Source of the DNA: Phytophthora quininea
Taxonomy: Eukaryota > Oomycota > Peronosporomycetes > Peronosporales > Peronosporaceae
Assembly: GCA_011947345.1 (NCBI GenBank)
Contig: JAAVTG010000231.1
Span: 1-23,841 of the forward strand
Direction: 5' to 3'
Length of the DNA: 23,841 nt
A program made the translations under genes and the position numbers. The notes under the pieces were generated by a model. That model was given only the letters and a program-made list of their open reading frames with translations. It had not been told where the DNA came from and did no database searches. Below are positions 11,098 through 20,424 of the stretch, piece by piece (position 1 is the first letter of the stretch; each line of letters begins with the position of its first letter).

Positions 11098-11966
11098 ACC
11101 CTCCTCTCAGTTATCTGCCACTAACAGCACTACAATTAAGTATATCCATACTCAACTAAAGACGCTTGTCCCTGGCGGAGCTCGACAATGCTTTGCCTTC
11201 AACTCTTGACAGAAACAGCTGTCTGCAGAGACTTCATGGCAGCGTTGGATGCTGGAAGGAGGTTGTTCGGAGGCCGGCGACGTTCGCAAAATGAAGTCTT
11301 GCTGGGACTGCGTGGGCTCGATCGAAACGGGAGAGCTTCCTCTCTCCATCCATGCCGCCGAAATTATGCTAGGAGCTGTAGTTCGTAAAAAAATCGCTGA
11401 TGAGGTGGAGCACTCCAAATCGGGCTTTGACTAAAATTTGTATACTTCATGTGTGGCCGGAAACATGTCTTGACCGGGATTGTGTCAAACCCGGATATGT
11501 GGTCTTTTCCGGATAGAAACGACACTCAGTGGGGCAGGTGGCAAGCCTGCTTGTATACACACCTGTGAGCCGAGTGAATTGTGTCTTACCAGGCAAGATG
11601 ATCAGTGAGCTAAAGTCTTGACTCTTCTCTCTTGAGTTCCATTTGGTGTTTCCTGTTGACGCCAGCCGTGTCGTAATCGTTCCCAAGCGCTGGTGAGCTT
11701 CAGCACCAGCATCATCTCAAAGCAGATCGTGGAAGCTGGCTTGAACTCAGGAATCCACCACACTCTAACGCGCTTCATATCGGTTAGTCTAACAGATATG
11801 ACGATCTTGTACTTCACATTGATTTTTGCGTGGGAATGCCATGTCAGTAAACAGCTTGGCGGGGAATCGCTGGACAAGAACGTCGAAACAGACAGTCTAT
11901 TCACAGCTGACCGCTCGGTCCCACTTTATATTGCAAAGGTGTTAGCAGAGCAGACAACTATCGACG
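11098..11966. other. Intergenic region between transposase relic and second CFAP61/AK gene
   Basis: About 870 nt with only short overlapping ORFs and no domain I recognise. It holds one nested inverted repeat (11456-11511) and, at its right end, the presumed promoter of the next gene; a degenerate GCTCGGTCCCACTTT initiator-like string lies at 11913-11927. Parts may be transposon debris connected with the relic to the left. Confidence 0.4.
11456..11511. repeat. Nested imperfect inverted repeat
   Basis: Outer arms CCGGAAA (11456-11462) and TTTCCGG (11505-11511) enclose inner arms CCGGG (11473-11477) and CCCGG (11489-11493). The arrangement could fold as an interrupted hairpin or be a remnant of a small transposon end. 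It overlaps no gene. Confidence 0.4.
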
Positions 11967-14873
11967 ATGGAGCTGTCTGTTCGAGTGTGTGTCGAGGCCG
12001 ACGAAGCTGCGGTGGAGCTGCTACCGTCACCTGACGCTGGCACGCGTCGTAAACTCTTCGGGTTGACGCATGCCGGGGCCTTGATCGAGACTTCTCAACT
12101 CACTCTCTGCGCAGAAAAGCAAGAGCTCATTACGGGGACTAGTGATGACCCTACGAGGGAGATCCCAACGCCGACGATGGCAGGGTTCGCGTCGTTTGAT
12201 GACCAAGTGCCGGCGTCACTCGCTCGATGGCCGGAAGTTCGTGAATACCTAAAGAAGCGTCTTCAATTTGGCAAACCGCAAGGCTGTGTGCTGCTGATGG
12301 CGTTTCGCTACGACGCGGCGGTCGATAGCGAGCGAAAAGTGCTATCAGTATTGCTACATCAACTCTTCAAGTCAAAACCGGAGCTGGGTGGGGTCGTGCT
12401 GGCAGTTCATGTTGGTGTTGACGTTGAAGAGCTCGGGGTCTTCTCGCAGATCTTCTCTTGCTACGATGCGGTGGGGCTGAGCACCGGTGGGCTCCTCATG
12501 TTTTACCGCGCTTTGAGAGCCGATTACATTCCAAGTGTGTTCGTCCACCGGCCGTCAACGGCAGAGACAGAGCTGGAGCACTTGCAAGCCATGGTGAAGA
12601 AAACGAAGAGCACCGTCGACATGGGAATGACTGGTTCGACGCCGCCACGGCGCCGCGCCATGTACTCACCAACGAAGATGAACATCGAGCGTGCTTCGTT
12701 GCACACTGCGTGGACACTCAGCAGCCGTGTGGTCTGTTAGCTTGCACGGATGCGATCGACAATGACCAAGCCAGTAACTACGCTCGACTGTTTTCCGAGA
12801 TGTACCGCAAGTCGAATTCAACTCCTCAAGACCATGCAGAGGCGGTAACAGATCCACCAGCAGCTTCACAACCTTCGGAGCTACCGCCGCCAGGAGCTAG
12901 ACGATCGATTGCTCCTGCACCAGCCCCGGCACCCACACCTTTGAATTCCCTACATTGTTTAGCGCGATCAGTCGGCGGACCTCCCAATATCATCGTACTG
13001 GGACCAACTGGAGCTGGCAAAGGCACACAGAGCAAGCGTCTTGTAAAGGAATTCGGGGTTGTTCATGTCTGTGCTGGAGATCTCATCCGTCAAGCGGTGA
13101 GCGAAGACTCGGAGAATTTCGGGGACCTCAACCGCTTTTTAACTTCCGGTGATCTCGTCCCTGATGACATTATACAAGACTTGGTGCTACATCGTCTCGT
13201 GCAGCCAGACTGCAAGGCTCATGGTTGGTTGTTGGAAGGGTTTCCACGTACAGATACTCAAGCTCGTGTCTTGGTAGCCCATGGAGCTAAACCCGATGTG
13301 GTTGCGATTTTGGAGCTCTCGGATGACGATGCAAACCAACGAGACGAATTCGTTGAGTCGGAAGCTAAGGAAGAAACTCATCCAGGACCGGTCGGTCGCA
13401 GACTCGCTCTTTATCGAGAGCACCGTGAGGCTGTACGACAGAACTTCGTCAAGATATCAACCGTGATCCACGTCGACGCCGCAAAGTCTCGTGACACTAC
13501 TACACGAAAACTAGTGCATGAGATCTACCGAGCGAGGGGTTCTCGCGGACCGTTGAGACTACGGAACCCACCACGGTTGATCATCACCGGAGCTCCAGCG
13601 AGTGGCAAAGGAACGCAGTGCGAGCTCCTCGTACGTGCATTGAATGTTGTTCACTTGTCTACAGGAGACATGTTACGACAGGCCATTCGTGATGGAACTT
13701 TTCTTGGTAAACAAGCGCAAGGCTTTATGGATGGAGGTCAGCTTGTTCCAGACGAGCTTATCGTTGGTGTCGTACTCGAACGGCTTGCACAGTCGGACTG
13801 TGAAACCCGCGGCTGGCTGTTGGACGGCTTCCCTCGTACTGAAACGCAAGCGCAAGCTCTTCTTGCAGCTCGAACAATTCCGGACTGTGTGTTGGCACTT
13901 GATGTACCAGACGACGAAGTGGTGAAACGTATTGCAGGCCGACGCATGGATCCGGAAACTGGGAAAACGTACCACGTCGATTTTAATCCGCCACCTCCGG
14001 ATGTGGTGGATCGATGCGTCCAACGCAGCGATGACACCGAGGAAACTGTGCGTACACGTCTGGAACAATTCCACACTCACAGCGACGCAGTGGTTACTGC
14101 ACTCGGCGGCGTCTGCGAAATCATTCGTACTGACGGAACGCAGCCCGTTAACCAAGTTGCGGAACAATTTGTTGCTGGCGCAGAGCGTTGTTTGCTTCGT
14201 AACAATGCAGCAATTGTTTCTCTCTTCAGCATGGCGACAAACTATCACAACCGTGCACCACTTTTCCTCTCAAACGGTACGTGGTGATTGTTTTCCAGAA
14301 GTCAGCTGAATTTTTACTAACTGATTTCTTTTTCTTCGCTTAGTATTTGAGCATTTCAAGGACAAGGATTGCCTACTCCTTTGTCTTCCGGAAAACTGCA
14401 TTCGACCGCCGATAACTAGCGGATTCCGAGTTGTTCGTGGAGATCCGTCCATGTCTGCCATCGCTCGACTGAAGCAGCACGACGAAGAGAAAGCTGCTGC
14501 AGGATCTCGCAAGGCTAAGCAGACCAAGCAGGACAAGACCAAAGTGTCGATCTTGTACGCTTTCTACCGCGAAGAACTGCCGTTCCTCGCGAATTTCTCG
14601 TTGGATCTAAGCACTGACGAAGACAAACAGTCGGGACAAGATGGTCAGGTGATTGTCAAAGGAATGGGCGTGAAAGGATTCGGGCGCACTGTTCGTAACT
14701 GGACTGGGAAATGCTTTGAACTGCTGGGTCTCGGCGGGAAAAAGGAGAAGGAGCCCAGCAAGAAGGAACAAGTTCGTATTCGAGCCAACACGTCTGAAAA
14801 CGTTGAGACGGACAGTATATTGCCTGGCGACGGAGTTCCCGACTACGAGAGTGGCCGCAACACCATCCACTAG
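11967..14873 (+). CDS. CFAP61 N-terminal-like protein with two adenylate kinase domains (truncated paralogue)
   Basis: A paralogue of the CFAP61-like gene, pointing the other way. Exons: 11967-14276 and 14344-14873; the 67-nt intron has GTACGT, a TACTAAC branch and TTAG, phase 1. The N-terminal region (AGALIETSQL, GFASFDD, then NEDEHRACFVA) follows the first half of CFAP61. A Pro/Ala-rich linker precedes adenylate kinase A (about 12984-13530), with P-loop GPTGAGKGTQ and EGFPRT but no GRR..ETGK LID, so probably impaired. Kinase B (about 13571-14190) has APASGKGTQ, STGD, DGFPRT and GRRMDPETGK and looks complete. After it, FEHFKDKDCLLLCLPEN matches the resumption of CFAP61, but the protein then diverges into a charged Lys-rich tail. 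It ends at about 946 aa with no Rossmann-like half. A one-base break at the GGG run 12623-12625 must be repaired; the total is then an exact number of codons. Confidence 0.8.
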
Positions 14874-14931
14874 CGGAATAGCTACACTTTGTAACTTTCA
14901 ATACAAGCCCTTTGATCTTGAAAGAAATGTC

Positions 14932-15576
14932 TTAGCCGATCATTTCGTATTCATACTGACGACGAAGTCGAGCATGGTGCAACGTGGTGCTGTAGCGTTG
15001 GCGAAGCGCTTCCATGAAGAATAACGCCAGCAATAAGTACGCTGGATAGAACTTGTGCTTCTCAAACTGGGCTAATTGCTCTCCACTACAAAAAACATTA
15101 AAAAAATGTTAGTACAAAAACATACTTATTTCCAGAACTCATGGCTACTTTCATACTTAAGTTCCAGTTCATTGCGATGATCATGAAGGAACTTGTCGAT
15201 GCTTTCTCCTTGCGTGAAAATGACGACGGCTAGACCCAACTCCGCCAGTGAAATCCACAGCAACATTTCTGATGACAGCGCCACGCATTTTGTGCAGCGT
15301 CGGAATAGTATTCCGCAGCCACTCATAAGCGATGCCAATAGCAATACACTGCCGATAGCCAACAACGGTACTAAGAATAGCCATGGAATAAGAAAATGTT
15401 CAGCACTTGCAAGAAGTTTATATCACCATAACATATCTACCGTAGAGCCAGAATGGCGCGTAGTGGTTGAGTCCGATGTAGAGACTGTAGGTGCAGAGCG
15501 CTACGCCTGCCAGCAGGTCCACGCCATTGAAGACAAAGAGCCCCAGGACGGCAAAGAACTCGGAGCACGAGCCCAT
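14932..15576 (-). CDS. Small tetraspanin-like four-helix membrane protein
   Basis: Exons 15576-15441, 15370-15157 and 15085-14932 give 167 aa. Introns of 70 and 71 nt have GT..AG ends, and the second has a TACTAAC branch. Four hydrophobic segments are visible: LFVFNGVDLLAGVALCTYSLYIG, VPLLAIGSVLLLASLMSG.., LLWISLAELGLAVVIF and FYPAYLLLALFFMEAL. The Cys pair after helix 2 and the Glu in helix 3 recall tetraspanins. The second loop is short and lacks the diagnostic CCG, so this is tetraspanin-like rather than a proven member. For intron 2 I chose the inner donor at 15156 (phase 2): it keeps the frame and matches the donor position in the paralogue at 23400. A stronger-looking GTATGT donor further along follows an in-frame TAA. 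The gene lies 69 nt downstream of the acyltransferase gene on the same strand and converges with the gene ending at 14873. Confidence 0.68.
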
Positions 15577-15645
15577 GTTGGTTCTGATTTCAAAAAAGTG
15601 AGAAAAATATTATGAGCAGTATTTACATGATCTAATCGCACATGG

Positions 15646-17342
15646 CTACATTTTGCCAACGAGGTTTTGACTGCTGCTCTCTCGAAGCGAGCCCCGCAGC
15701 ATTTCGAGCTTGGTGCGGACGTATCCCAAGAGTTCGGGGTTTCTCTCCACCAACTGCTCGAATCGGTCGTACGTGATGCCGGTACCTTGCAACGACTGCG
15801 CTTGTGATGCTTGCTGCAATGCTGCAGTGACACTGGCTTCGGGCACGCCGTAGAAGTTCCTTTGGAACTGCAATAGCTTCTCCAATTCGGCCCCGTCGAT
15901 CAGTCCGTTGTTGTCGAGGTCGTACAATCGAAACGCAAACTTGGACAGAGCGTCGTCGCCTTCGTTGATGTTTTGCGGGTTCAACGCTCGTAGCGCCAGA
16001 CACAGCTCGCGGAAGTCGATGAGTCCGCTGTCGTCTACGTCTACGAGAGTGAAGAGCTGTTCTACGATCGCAGGCTCGTCATTCGGGAACAATGCTTGCA
16101 GTTCCTCCATGGACAGCTGCCCGTCCTTGTTCACATCGTGCTGTCGGAAGTACTCGACCAGCTTGTCCACGTCGCCACGCTTTAATGCCGTGAGGGTCAC
16201 CACTTCGTTGACGTCCGTCAAAGGCACGACGTGCTTGGCGGCGTAGTCACCGACCCGCATCAGCATCGCAACGTCCTCGTAAGCGTGGTTCGTGGTGGGG
16301 ACACCTAAGGCCTGAGCCATTACACGACGCACACCGTCGGCATACAACTGCGGGTCGTTCTGCTCCTGTTCGGACGGGTAGTACGGCGGCAGCACTTCCA
16401 TCTCCATTCGATTGTACACTTGGCACAAAACCCGCAACGCCAAATACAATCCTGAGACTCCAGGGGCCAGCTCATGTCGAAGTGCTTGTACGGATACCGA
16501 AGCACCACCGGTAGACACGGAACGCCCGAGACAAATGACCCTACTTTAAACTTGGTCAGACATTCTTGGTTGGAAGTCGTTCCTTCAGGGAACACGAGGA
16601 GCGGCGGTTTGCTGGGGTCGGCGATATGGGACGCAATGTCGCGCATGGCGCGCTTGCGGCCTTCCGCCGTGCCGCGGTCGATGAGAATCGGCTGAATCAT
16701 CTGCACAATGCGGCTGATTAACGGCAGGTTGGCCACGTCCGTCTTCATGGCGATACTTGGCGTCAGCTGCGTGAAGATGAAGAGGCCGTCAAAGAACGTG
16801 AGGTGGTTGCTCACGATGACGCGCGGCATGTTGCGCTTGTCGAAGTTTGCGGGGTATTTCACCGGCACCCAGTAGTAGCCGACCAGGAACATGAGTGCGC
16901 GCAGCAGGACGGGTACAGCAAAGCCCACGACGCGTCTCCATTTGGACAGTGCCGGTCGCGCGCCATTGTGAGTGTCCAAGGGCTTGAGACCAACGAGAGC
17001 CAAGTTGCTGACGATGACGAGGGTGATACCCACGCAGAGCAGCAGAATTAACCGGATCAACGGGATGCCGAACAGACACATGAGCGTCATCTTGGCGCAC
17101 TCGTACGTGTCCACGGGCGTCGTGTAGGTGAAAGGGTTGCGCTTGTTTGTGTTGGTGCTGGAGGAGCTGGAGGCTGTAAGGTACGCGCCTTCTGCCACGG
17201 CGGCAGCCTCGGCGCTCGAGACTTTGACGCTCATGTCAATGACATGCGCGAATGGCGCGTCCTGTTCCTGCAGCGCGGCGTAGCTGGCGGCTCTGGACGG
17301 CGGCGGAGACTTGGGGGCCATCAGCAGCGCCGTGGAGCTCAT
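15646..17342 (-). CDS. Lysophosphatidylcholine acyltransferase-like (LPCAT1/2 type) with EF hands
   Basis: A membrane acyltransferase that would re-acylate lysophospholipids from acyl-CoA in the ER (Lands cycle). Hydrophobic segments lie at residues about 88-118 and 138-158. The PlsC acyltransferase motifs follow: NHLTFFD (catalytic His180 and Asp185), IDRGTAEGRKRAMR, the FPEGTT block (about 251-256) and VPCLPVVLRYP. After LPPYYPSE..DP and ALGVPTTNHAYED, both typical of LPCAT1/2, come three EF-hand loops at about 403, 435 and 475 (DVNKDGQLSMEE, DVDDSGLIDFRE, DLDNNGLIDGAE). A one-base break lies at the GGGG run 16463-16466. Adding a base there gives 565 aa and joins two halves that match the family with no gap. 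ATG at 17342 has a strong Inr element 70-85 nt upstream. No ER-retention KKXX motif is seen at the C-terminus. Confidence 0.88.
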
Positions 17343-18088
17343 TTTAGCGGCGACAGGAAGAGGCGCAGAGGTGGCAGAGGTTCGCGGACGGGACTGCAGT
17401 GCTGGAGCTCGAATTGAGGAGTGAGCATGGATTCACAAGCACCATTGGCAATGCCCCCGCCACGTACGTGGCCGCGGATACATGAGACCGTATTTTTCTT
17501 GCCTCAAGCAGCATCATCAAACGTCGGTGACAAGTACTTGTCTGTGTCACGTGTTCGGTGGCTCCAGTTCTCCACGCATGAACGAAAGTCACCAAAACTA
17601 GTACCACTACTGTTTTTGACACCGCAAGCCCGCTCGGCTGCATGACAAGTGCAATCGTGACCTGTCCCGCCGCAGCGACAGCCGAGGCACTCGAGGACGA
17701 CAGCCAGGCTCGACGCCTCGCCGTCACAAGTGTGCGGGGCTTGGCACGAGATTTGCACTGCAGGTGATGTTCGCGATCCCAAGTAGTCGACGCTGCAGCT
17801 CCGTGCCGAGCTGCTCCCCGATTATGAGCAGCGAGTGATTCGTCCAAGGAAAGCCCCACTCAGTGGCCAGGAAAGTATGGTTGTTGACGTTTCGCTTTCG
17901 TCCCATGTAGCGCTGCGGAAAAGTCAGACAAGGGTGCTGCAATGGATTACAAGTAGAAATTTCCACGCGTTGTAGTCTATGAGCCGCTGTCGCCATTCTT
18001 CGATTTCCATCGATGGCGCGACGACGCAAGAAGCCAAGAGCCTCCGTCAAGTCCAAGCTCTCGAGGGTGTGCAGGTTAGGTCGGCTGC
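17343..18088. other. Intergenic region between acyltransferase and Fanzor relic
   Basis: Apart from the Inr element serving the leftward acyltransferase gene, this 746-nt stretch has only small, overlapping, unconvincing ORFs. I looked on the plus strand for the N-terminal, RuvC-I or RuvC-II parts of the Fanzor protein that ends at 18439 and did not find them. That part seems to have been lost or is too decayed to read. Confidence 0.45.
17411..17426 (-). promoter_or_regulatory. Oomycete Inr promoter element
   Basis: The coding strand reads GCTCACTCCTCAATTC, matching the oomycete consensus GCTCATTYYNCAWTTT at 14 of 16 positions. It lies 69-84 nt upstream of the acyltransferase ATG and marks the probable transcription start. 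It is the best promoter match seen in the window. Confidence 0.62.
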
Positions 18089-18439
18089 AGGGACTTCACT
18101 AACCCTGGAGGGCTGCGCGGCAATCCGCCCGTGCCGATAAAGCGCTTTAAAGAAGCGCTGCGGCGGAGGGCCACGGTCGTGACGCTGGACGAGTTCAAGA
18201 CTAGCAAGACGTGCTCGCTGTGCCACGGTCTTGTGGAGCCGGCGAAACTACTCGTCCCCGATAAAGAAGGCAACATGGTGCACAAGCCATGCTACGCTGT
18301 CCAGCGCTGCACAATCAGGTCATGCCGGGCAAACTTCTGGAACCGAGATGTCAATGCCGCTCGCAACATGCTTGCAATTCTGAAGAGTCTGCTTGCTGGA
18401 CAAGGAAGGCCGCCAGCTTTCCGACGAGCGAACGACTAG
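18089..18439 (+). pseudogene. C-terminal remnant of a Fanzor (eukaryotic TnpB) RNA-guided nuclease
   Basis: An open frame of about 116 codons with the C-terminal signature of TnpB/Fanzor proteins. A PVPIKRFKEALRRRATVV segment is followed by LDEFKTSKTCSLCHG, a treble-clef zinc finger (CSLC .. CTIRSC) and WNRDVNAARNMLAIL. The last carries the RuvC-III catalytic Asp. Full-length Fanzors are several hundred residues and need upstream RuvC-I and RuvC-II acids, which are absent: the frame is closed by a TAG just upstream of 18089 and no matching sequence is readable before it. It is therefore a 5'-truncated relic, although this end has no internal stop. It lies 337 nt upstream of UDP-glucose dehydrogenase on the same strand. 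Assignment to Fanzor rather than to another TnpB-like family rests on the eukaryotic setting. Confidence 0.75.
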
Positions 18440-18506
18440 CGGCGACCAGAACTTCGTGGCTGTGAAGGCCCGCTGGATAGGACCATGCCAAGCCACAGGG
18501 TGTCGA

Positions 18507-18528
18507 ACAGGCCCACCTCGGGGCCTGT
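18507..18528. repeat. Perfect 8-bp stem hairpin downstream of Fanzor relic
   Basis: ACAGGCCC (18507-18514) and GGGCCTGT (18521-18528) pair perfectly around a 6-nt loop, 68 nt after the Fanzor stop codon. TnpB/Fanzor guide RNAs come from the 3' end of the ORF and the following element end and contain such stems, so this may be a guide-RNA relic; that is inference. Confidence 0.45.
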
Positions 18529-18568
18529 GTAGGAGACAGAATCCCAATGTAGGAGGTAGAGATCGCAA
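18528..18568 (+). repeat. Two-copy imperfect tandem repeat (about 20 bp)
   Basis: Copies at 18528-18547 and 18548-18568 share TGTAGGAG..AGA.ATC..CAA with a few differences. They directly follow the hairpin and lie in the leader or promoter region of UGDH. Confidence 0.45.
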
Positions 18569-18776
18569 TGGCGGTCTTTTGGAGCACAGCTTCGTCAGGA
18601 GCAGTGCCCTTCAATGCAGTTTCTTACTGGCCAAAACTTTCACTTGGGCTTTGTATGGCTCGCTTGAAGCTCACAAACGGTCGCCAGGGAATCCTTCAGC
18701 ACAACTCAATCCGCCCGCCACTCGCCACGCGCCGCCAGGACAAGAGACCCCCACGCCCAGCACAGACCAAGCAGCC

Positions 18777-20204
18777 ATGTCCGAGTTCAAGATGACCATC
18801 TGCTGTATGGGCGCCGGCTACGTGGGCGGCCCCACCATGGCCGTGATCGCGTCGCGCTGCCCCGACATCAAAGTCGTGGTAGTGGACGTGTCGGCGCCCC
18901 AGATCGCCAAATGGAACGACCCAGCGAACATCCCCATCTACGAGCCGGGCCTGAACGAGCTGGTGAACGCGCGTCGCGACAAGAACCTCTTCTTCTCCAC
19001 GGACCTGGACAAGTACATCAACGAGGCCGACATCATCTTCGTGTGCGTCAACACGCCCACCAAGACGAGTGGCATCGGCAAGGGCAGCGCCGCCGACACC
19101 AAGAACTGCGAGGCCTGCGCCCGCAAGATCGCAGAGGTGGCTACCCACGGCAAGATCGTGGTCGAGAAGTCCACGGTGCCGGTGCGCACCTCGGAGAGCA
19201 TCAAGGCCGTGCTGCGCGCCAACTCGAAGGGGCTCAAGTTCGAGGTGCTGTCCAACCCCGAGTTCCTGGCTGAAGGCACGGCCATCAGCGACCTGCAGGA
19301 GCCTAGTCGTATCCTGATTGGAGGAGCGGAGACTGAGGAGGGCCATGCGGCCGTGGAGAAACTCGTGAGTGTGTACGAACACTGGGTACCTCGCGAACGC
19401 ATCATCACCACCAACGTCTGGTCTTCAGAGCTGTCCAAGCTCGTGGCCAATGCGTTCCTGGCGCAGAGAATCTCGAGCATCAACTCCATCTCGGCCGTGT
19501 GTGAAGCTACGGGTGCCAATGTGCACGAAGTGGCGCGTGCGGTGGGGGCGGACGACCGTATTGGCGCCAAGTTCCTCAACTGCTCGGTGGGCTTCGGAGG
19601 CTCCTGTTTCCAGAAGGATATCTTGAACTTGGTGTACTTGGCCGAGAGCTTCCACCTGCCTGAGGTGGCCGACTACTGGCGTCATGTAGTGACCATGAAC
19701 GAGTACCAAAAGACGCGCTTTGCCACCACCATGATCCGCCGGATGTTCAATACGGTGACCAACAAGAAGATCTGCATCTTCGGCTTTGCCTTTAAGAAGG
19801 ACACGGGCGACGTGCGTGAGACCCCTGCAGCTACTATTGTCAAGTACCTGCTGGAGGAGAAGGCCAACGTTGCCGTGTACGACCCGCAGGTCAAGATTGA
19901 GGAAATGATGCATGAGCTCGAGTACCAGGGCGTGAACACGCAAAACCACCCGATGATGGACAAGCTCCTCAAGGTCTACAACGACCCGTACGAGGCTGCG
20001 GAGGGCGCGCATGCCATCGCCGCACTCACCGAGTGGGACGAGTTCAAGACGCTCGACTACGAGAAGGTGTACAACGGCATGACTAAACCCGCCTTCTTCT
20101 TCGACGGCCGCAACATCTTGCCCCACGAGAAGATCGCGGCGCTGGGTGCCAAGGTGTACGTCATCGGCCGCGCCGAGGTCATCTCGGGCGAACTGCCCTT
20201 TTAG
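18777..20204 (+). CDS. UGDH: UDP-glucose 6-dehydrogenase
   Basis: A cytosolic enzyme oxidising UDP-glucose to UDP-glucuronate with two NAD+, which supplies precursors for uronic-acid-containing polysaccharides. It is 475 aa and intronless, close to the usual eukaryotic length (human 494). The N-terminal Rossmann motif is [16 protein letters not shown] and [10 protein letters not shown] follow, the catalytic Cys277 lies in [25 protein letters not shown] binds in the C-terminal domain, and FDGRNI is near the end. The frame is open upstream to 18393, but homology begins at [10 protein letters not shown], so ATG 18777 is the start. High GC in third positions suggests strong expression. The TMX2-like gene follows 220 nt downstream in the same direction. 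Confidence 0.97.
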   Translation: MSEFKMTICCMGAGYVGGPTMAVIASRCPDIKVVVVDVSAPQIAKWNDPANIPIYEPGLNELVNARRDKNLFFSTDLDKYINEADIIFVCVNTPTKTSGIGKGSAADTKNCEACARKIAEVATHGKIVVEKSTVPVRTSESIKAVLRANSKGLKFEVLSNPEFLAEGTAISDLQEPSRILIGGAETEEGHAAVEKLVSVYEHWVPRERIITTNVWSSELSKLVANAFLAQRISSINSISAVCEATGANVHEVARAVGADDRIGAKFLNCSVGFGGSCFQKDILNLVYLAESFHLPEVADYWRHVVTMNEYQKTRFATTMIRRMFNTVTNKKICIFGFAFKKDTGDVRETPAATIVKYLLEEKANVAVYDPQVKIEEMMHELEYQGVNTQNHPMMDKLLKVYNDPYEAAEGAHAIAALTEWDEFKTLDYEKVYNGMTKPAFFFDGRNILPHEKIAALGAKVYVIGRAEVISGELPF

Positions 20205-20424
20205 AGCAGCACGTGTCAAGCGCATTGCCGTATCGCTGCTGCTAGCTCAGCAGTCTTTATTCTTCTCGTGCTTTTCCTAAACGTTAATCGATCAAGCTTT
20301 GAACTGCCAGGAAGTGCAGGTAGCCTTCAACTTACTCAAATATGGATTGCTGGTGCTATCATTACATCACGGGTACCTCATGATTTGTATGCATCATATC
20401 TTACCCAAATCGACCAAATCGAGC

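Larger units (their letters stand above)
18440..18776. other. Spacer between Fanzor relic and UGDH
   Basis: This 337-nt region holds the UGDH promoter and 5' leader and probably the right-end sequence of the Fanzor element. A perfect hairpin and a two-copy imperfect tandem repeat are found here (separate entries). The UGDH frame is open through much of it without a convincing start before 18777. Confidence 0.5.

Noticed and set aside
17724..18056. Possible upstream part of the Fanzor gene or a separate 110-aa minus-strand gene
   Set aside because: No RuvC-I or RuvC-II motif could be found on the plus strand and the minus-strand ORF has no recognisable domain.
18696..20225. Long minus-strand ORFs opposite UDP-glucose dehydrogenase
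   Set aside because: They are antisense shadows produced by the high GC content at third positions of UGDH; no domain matches.
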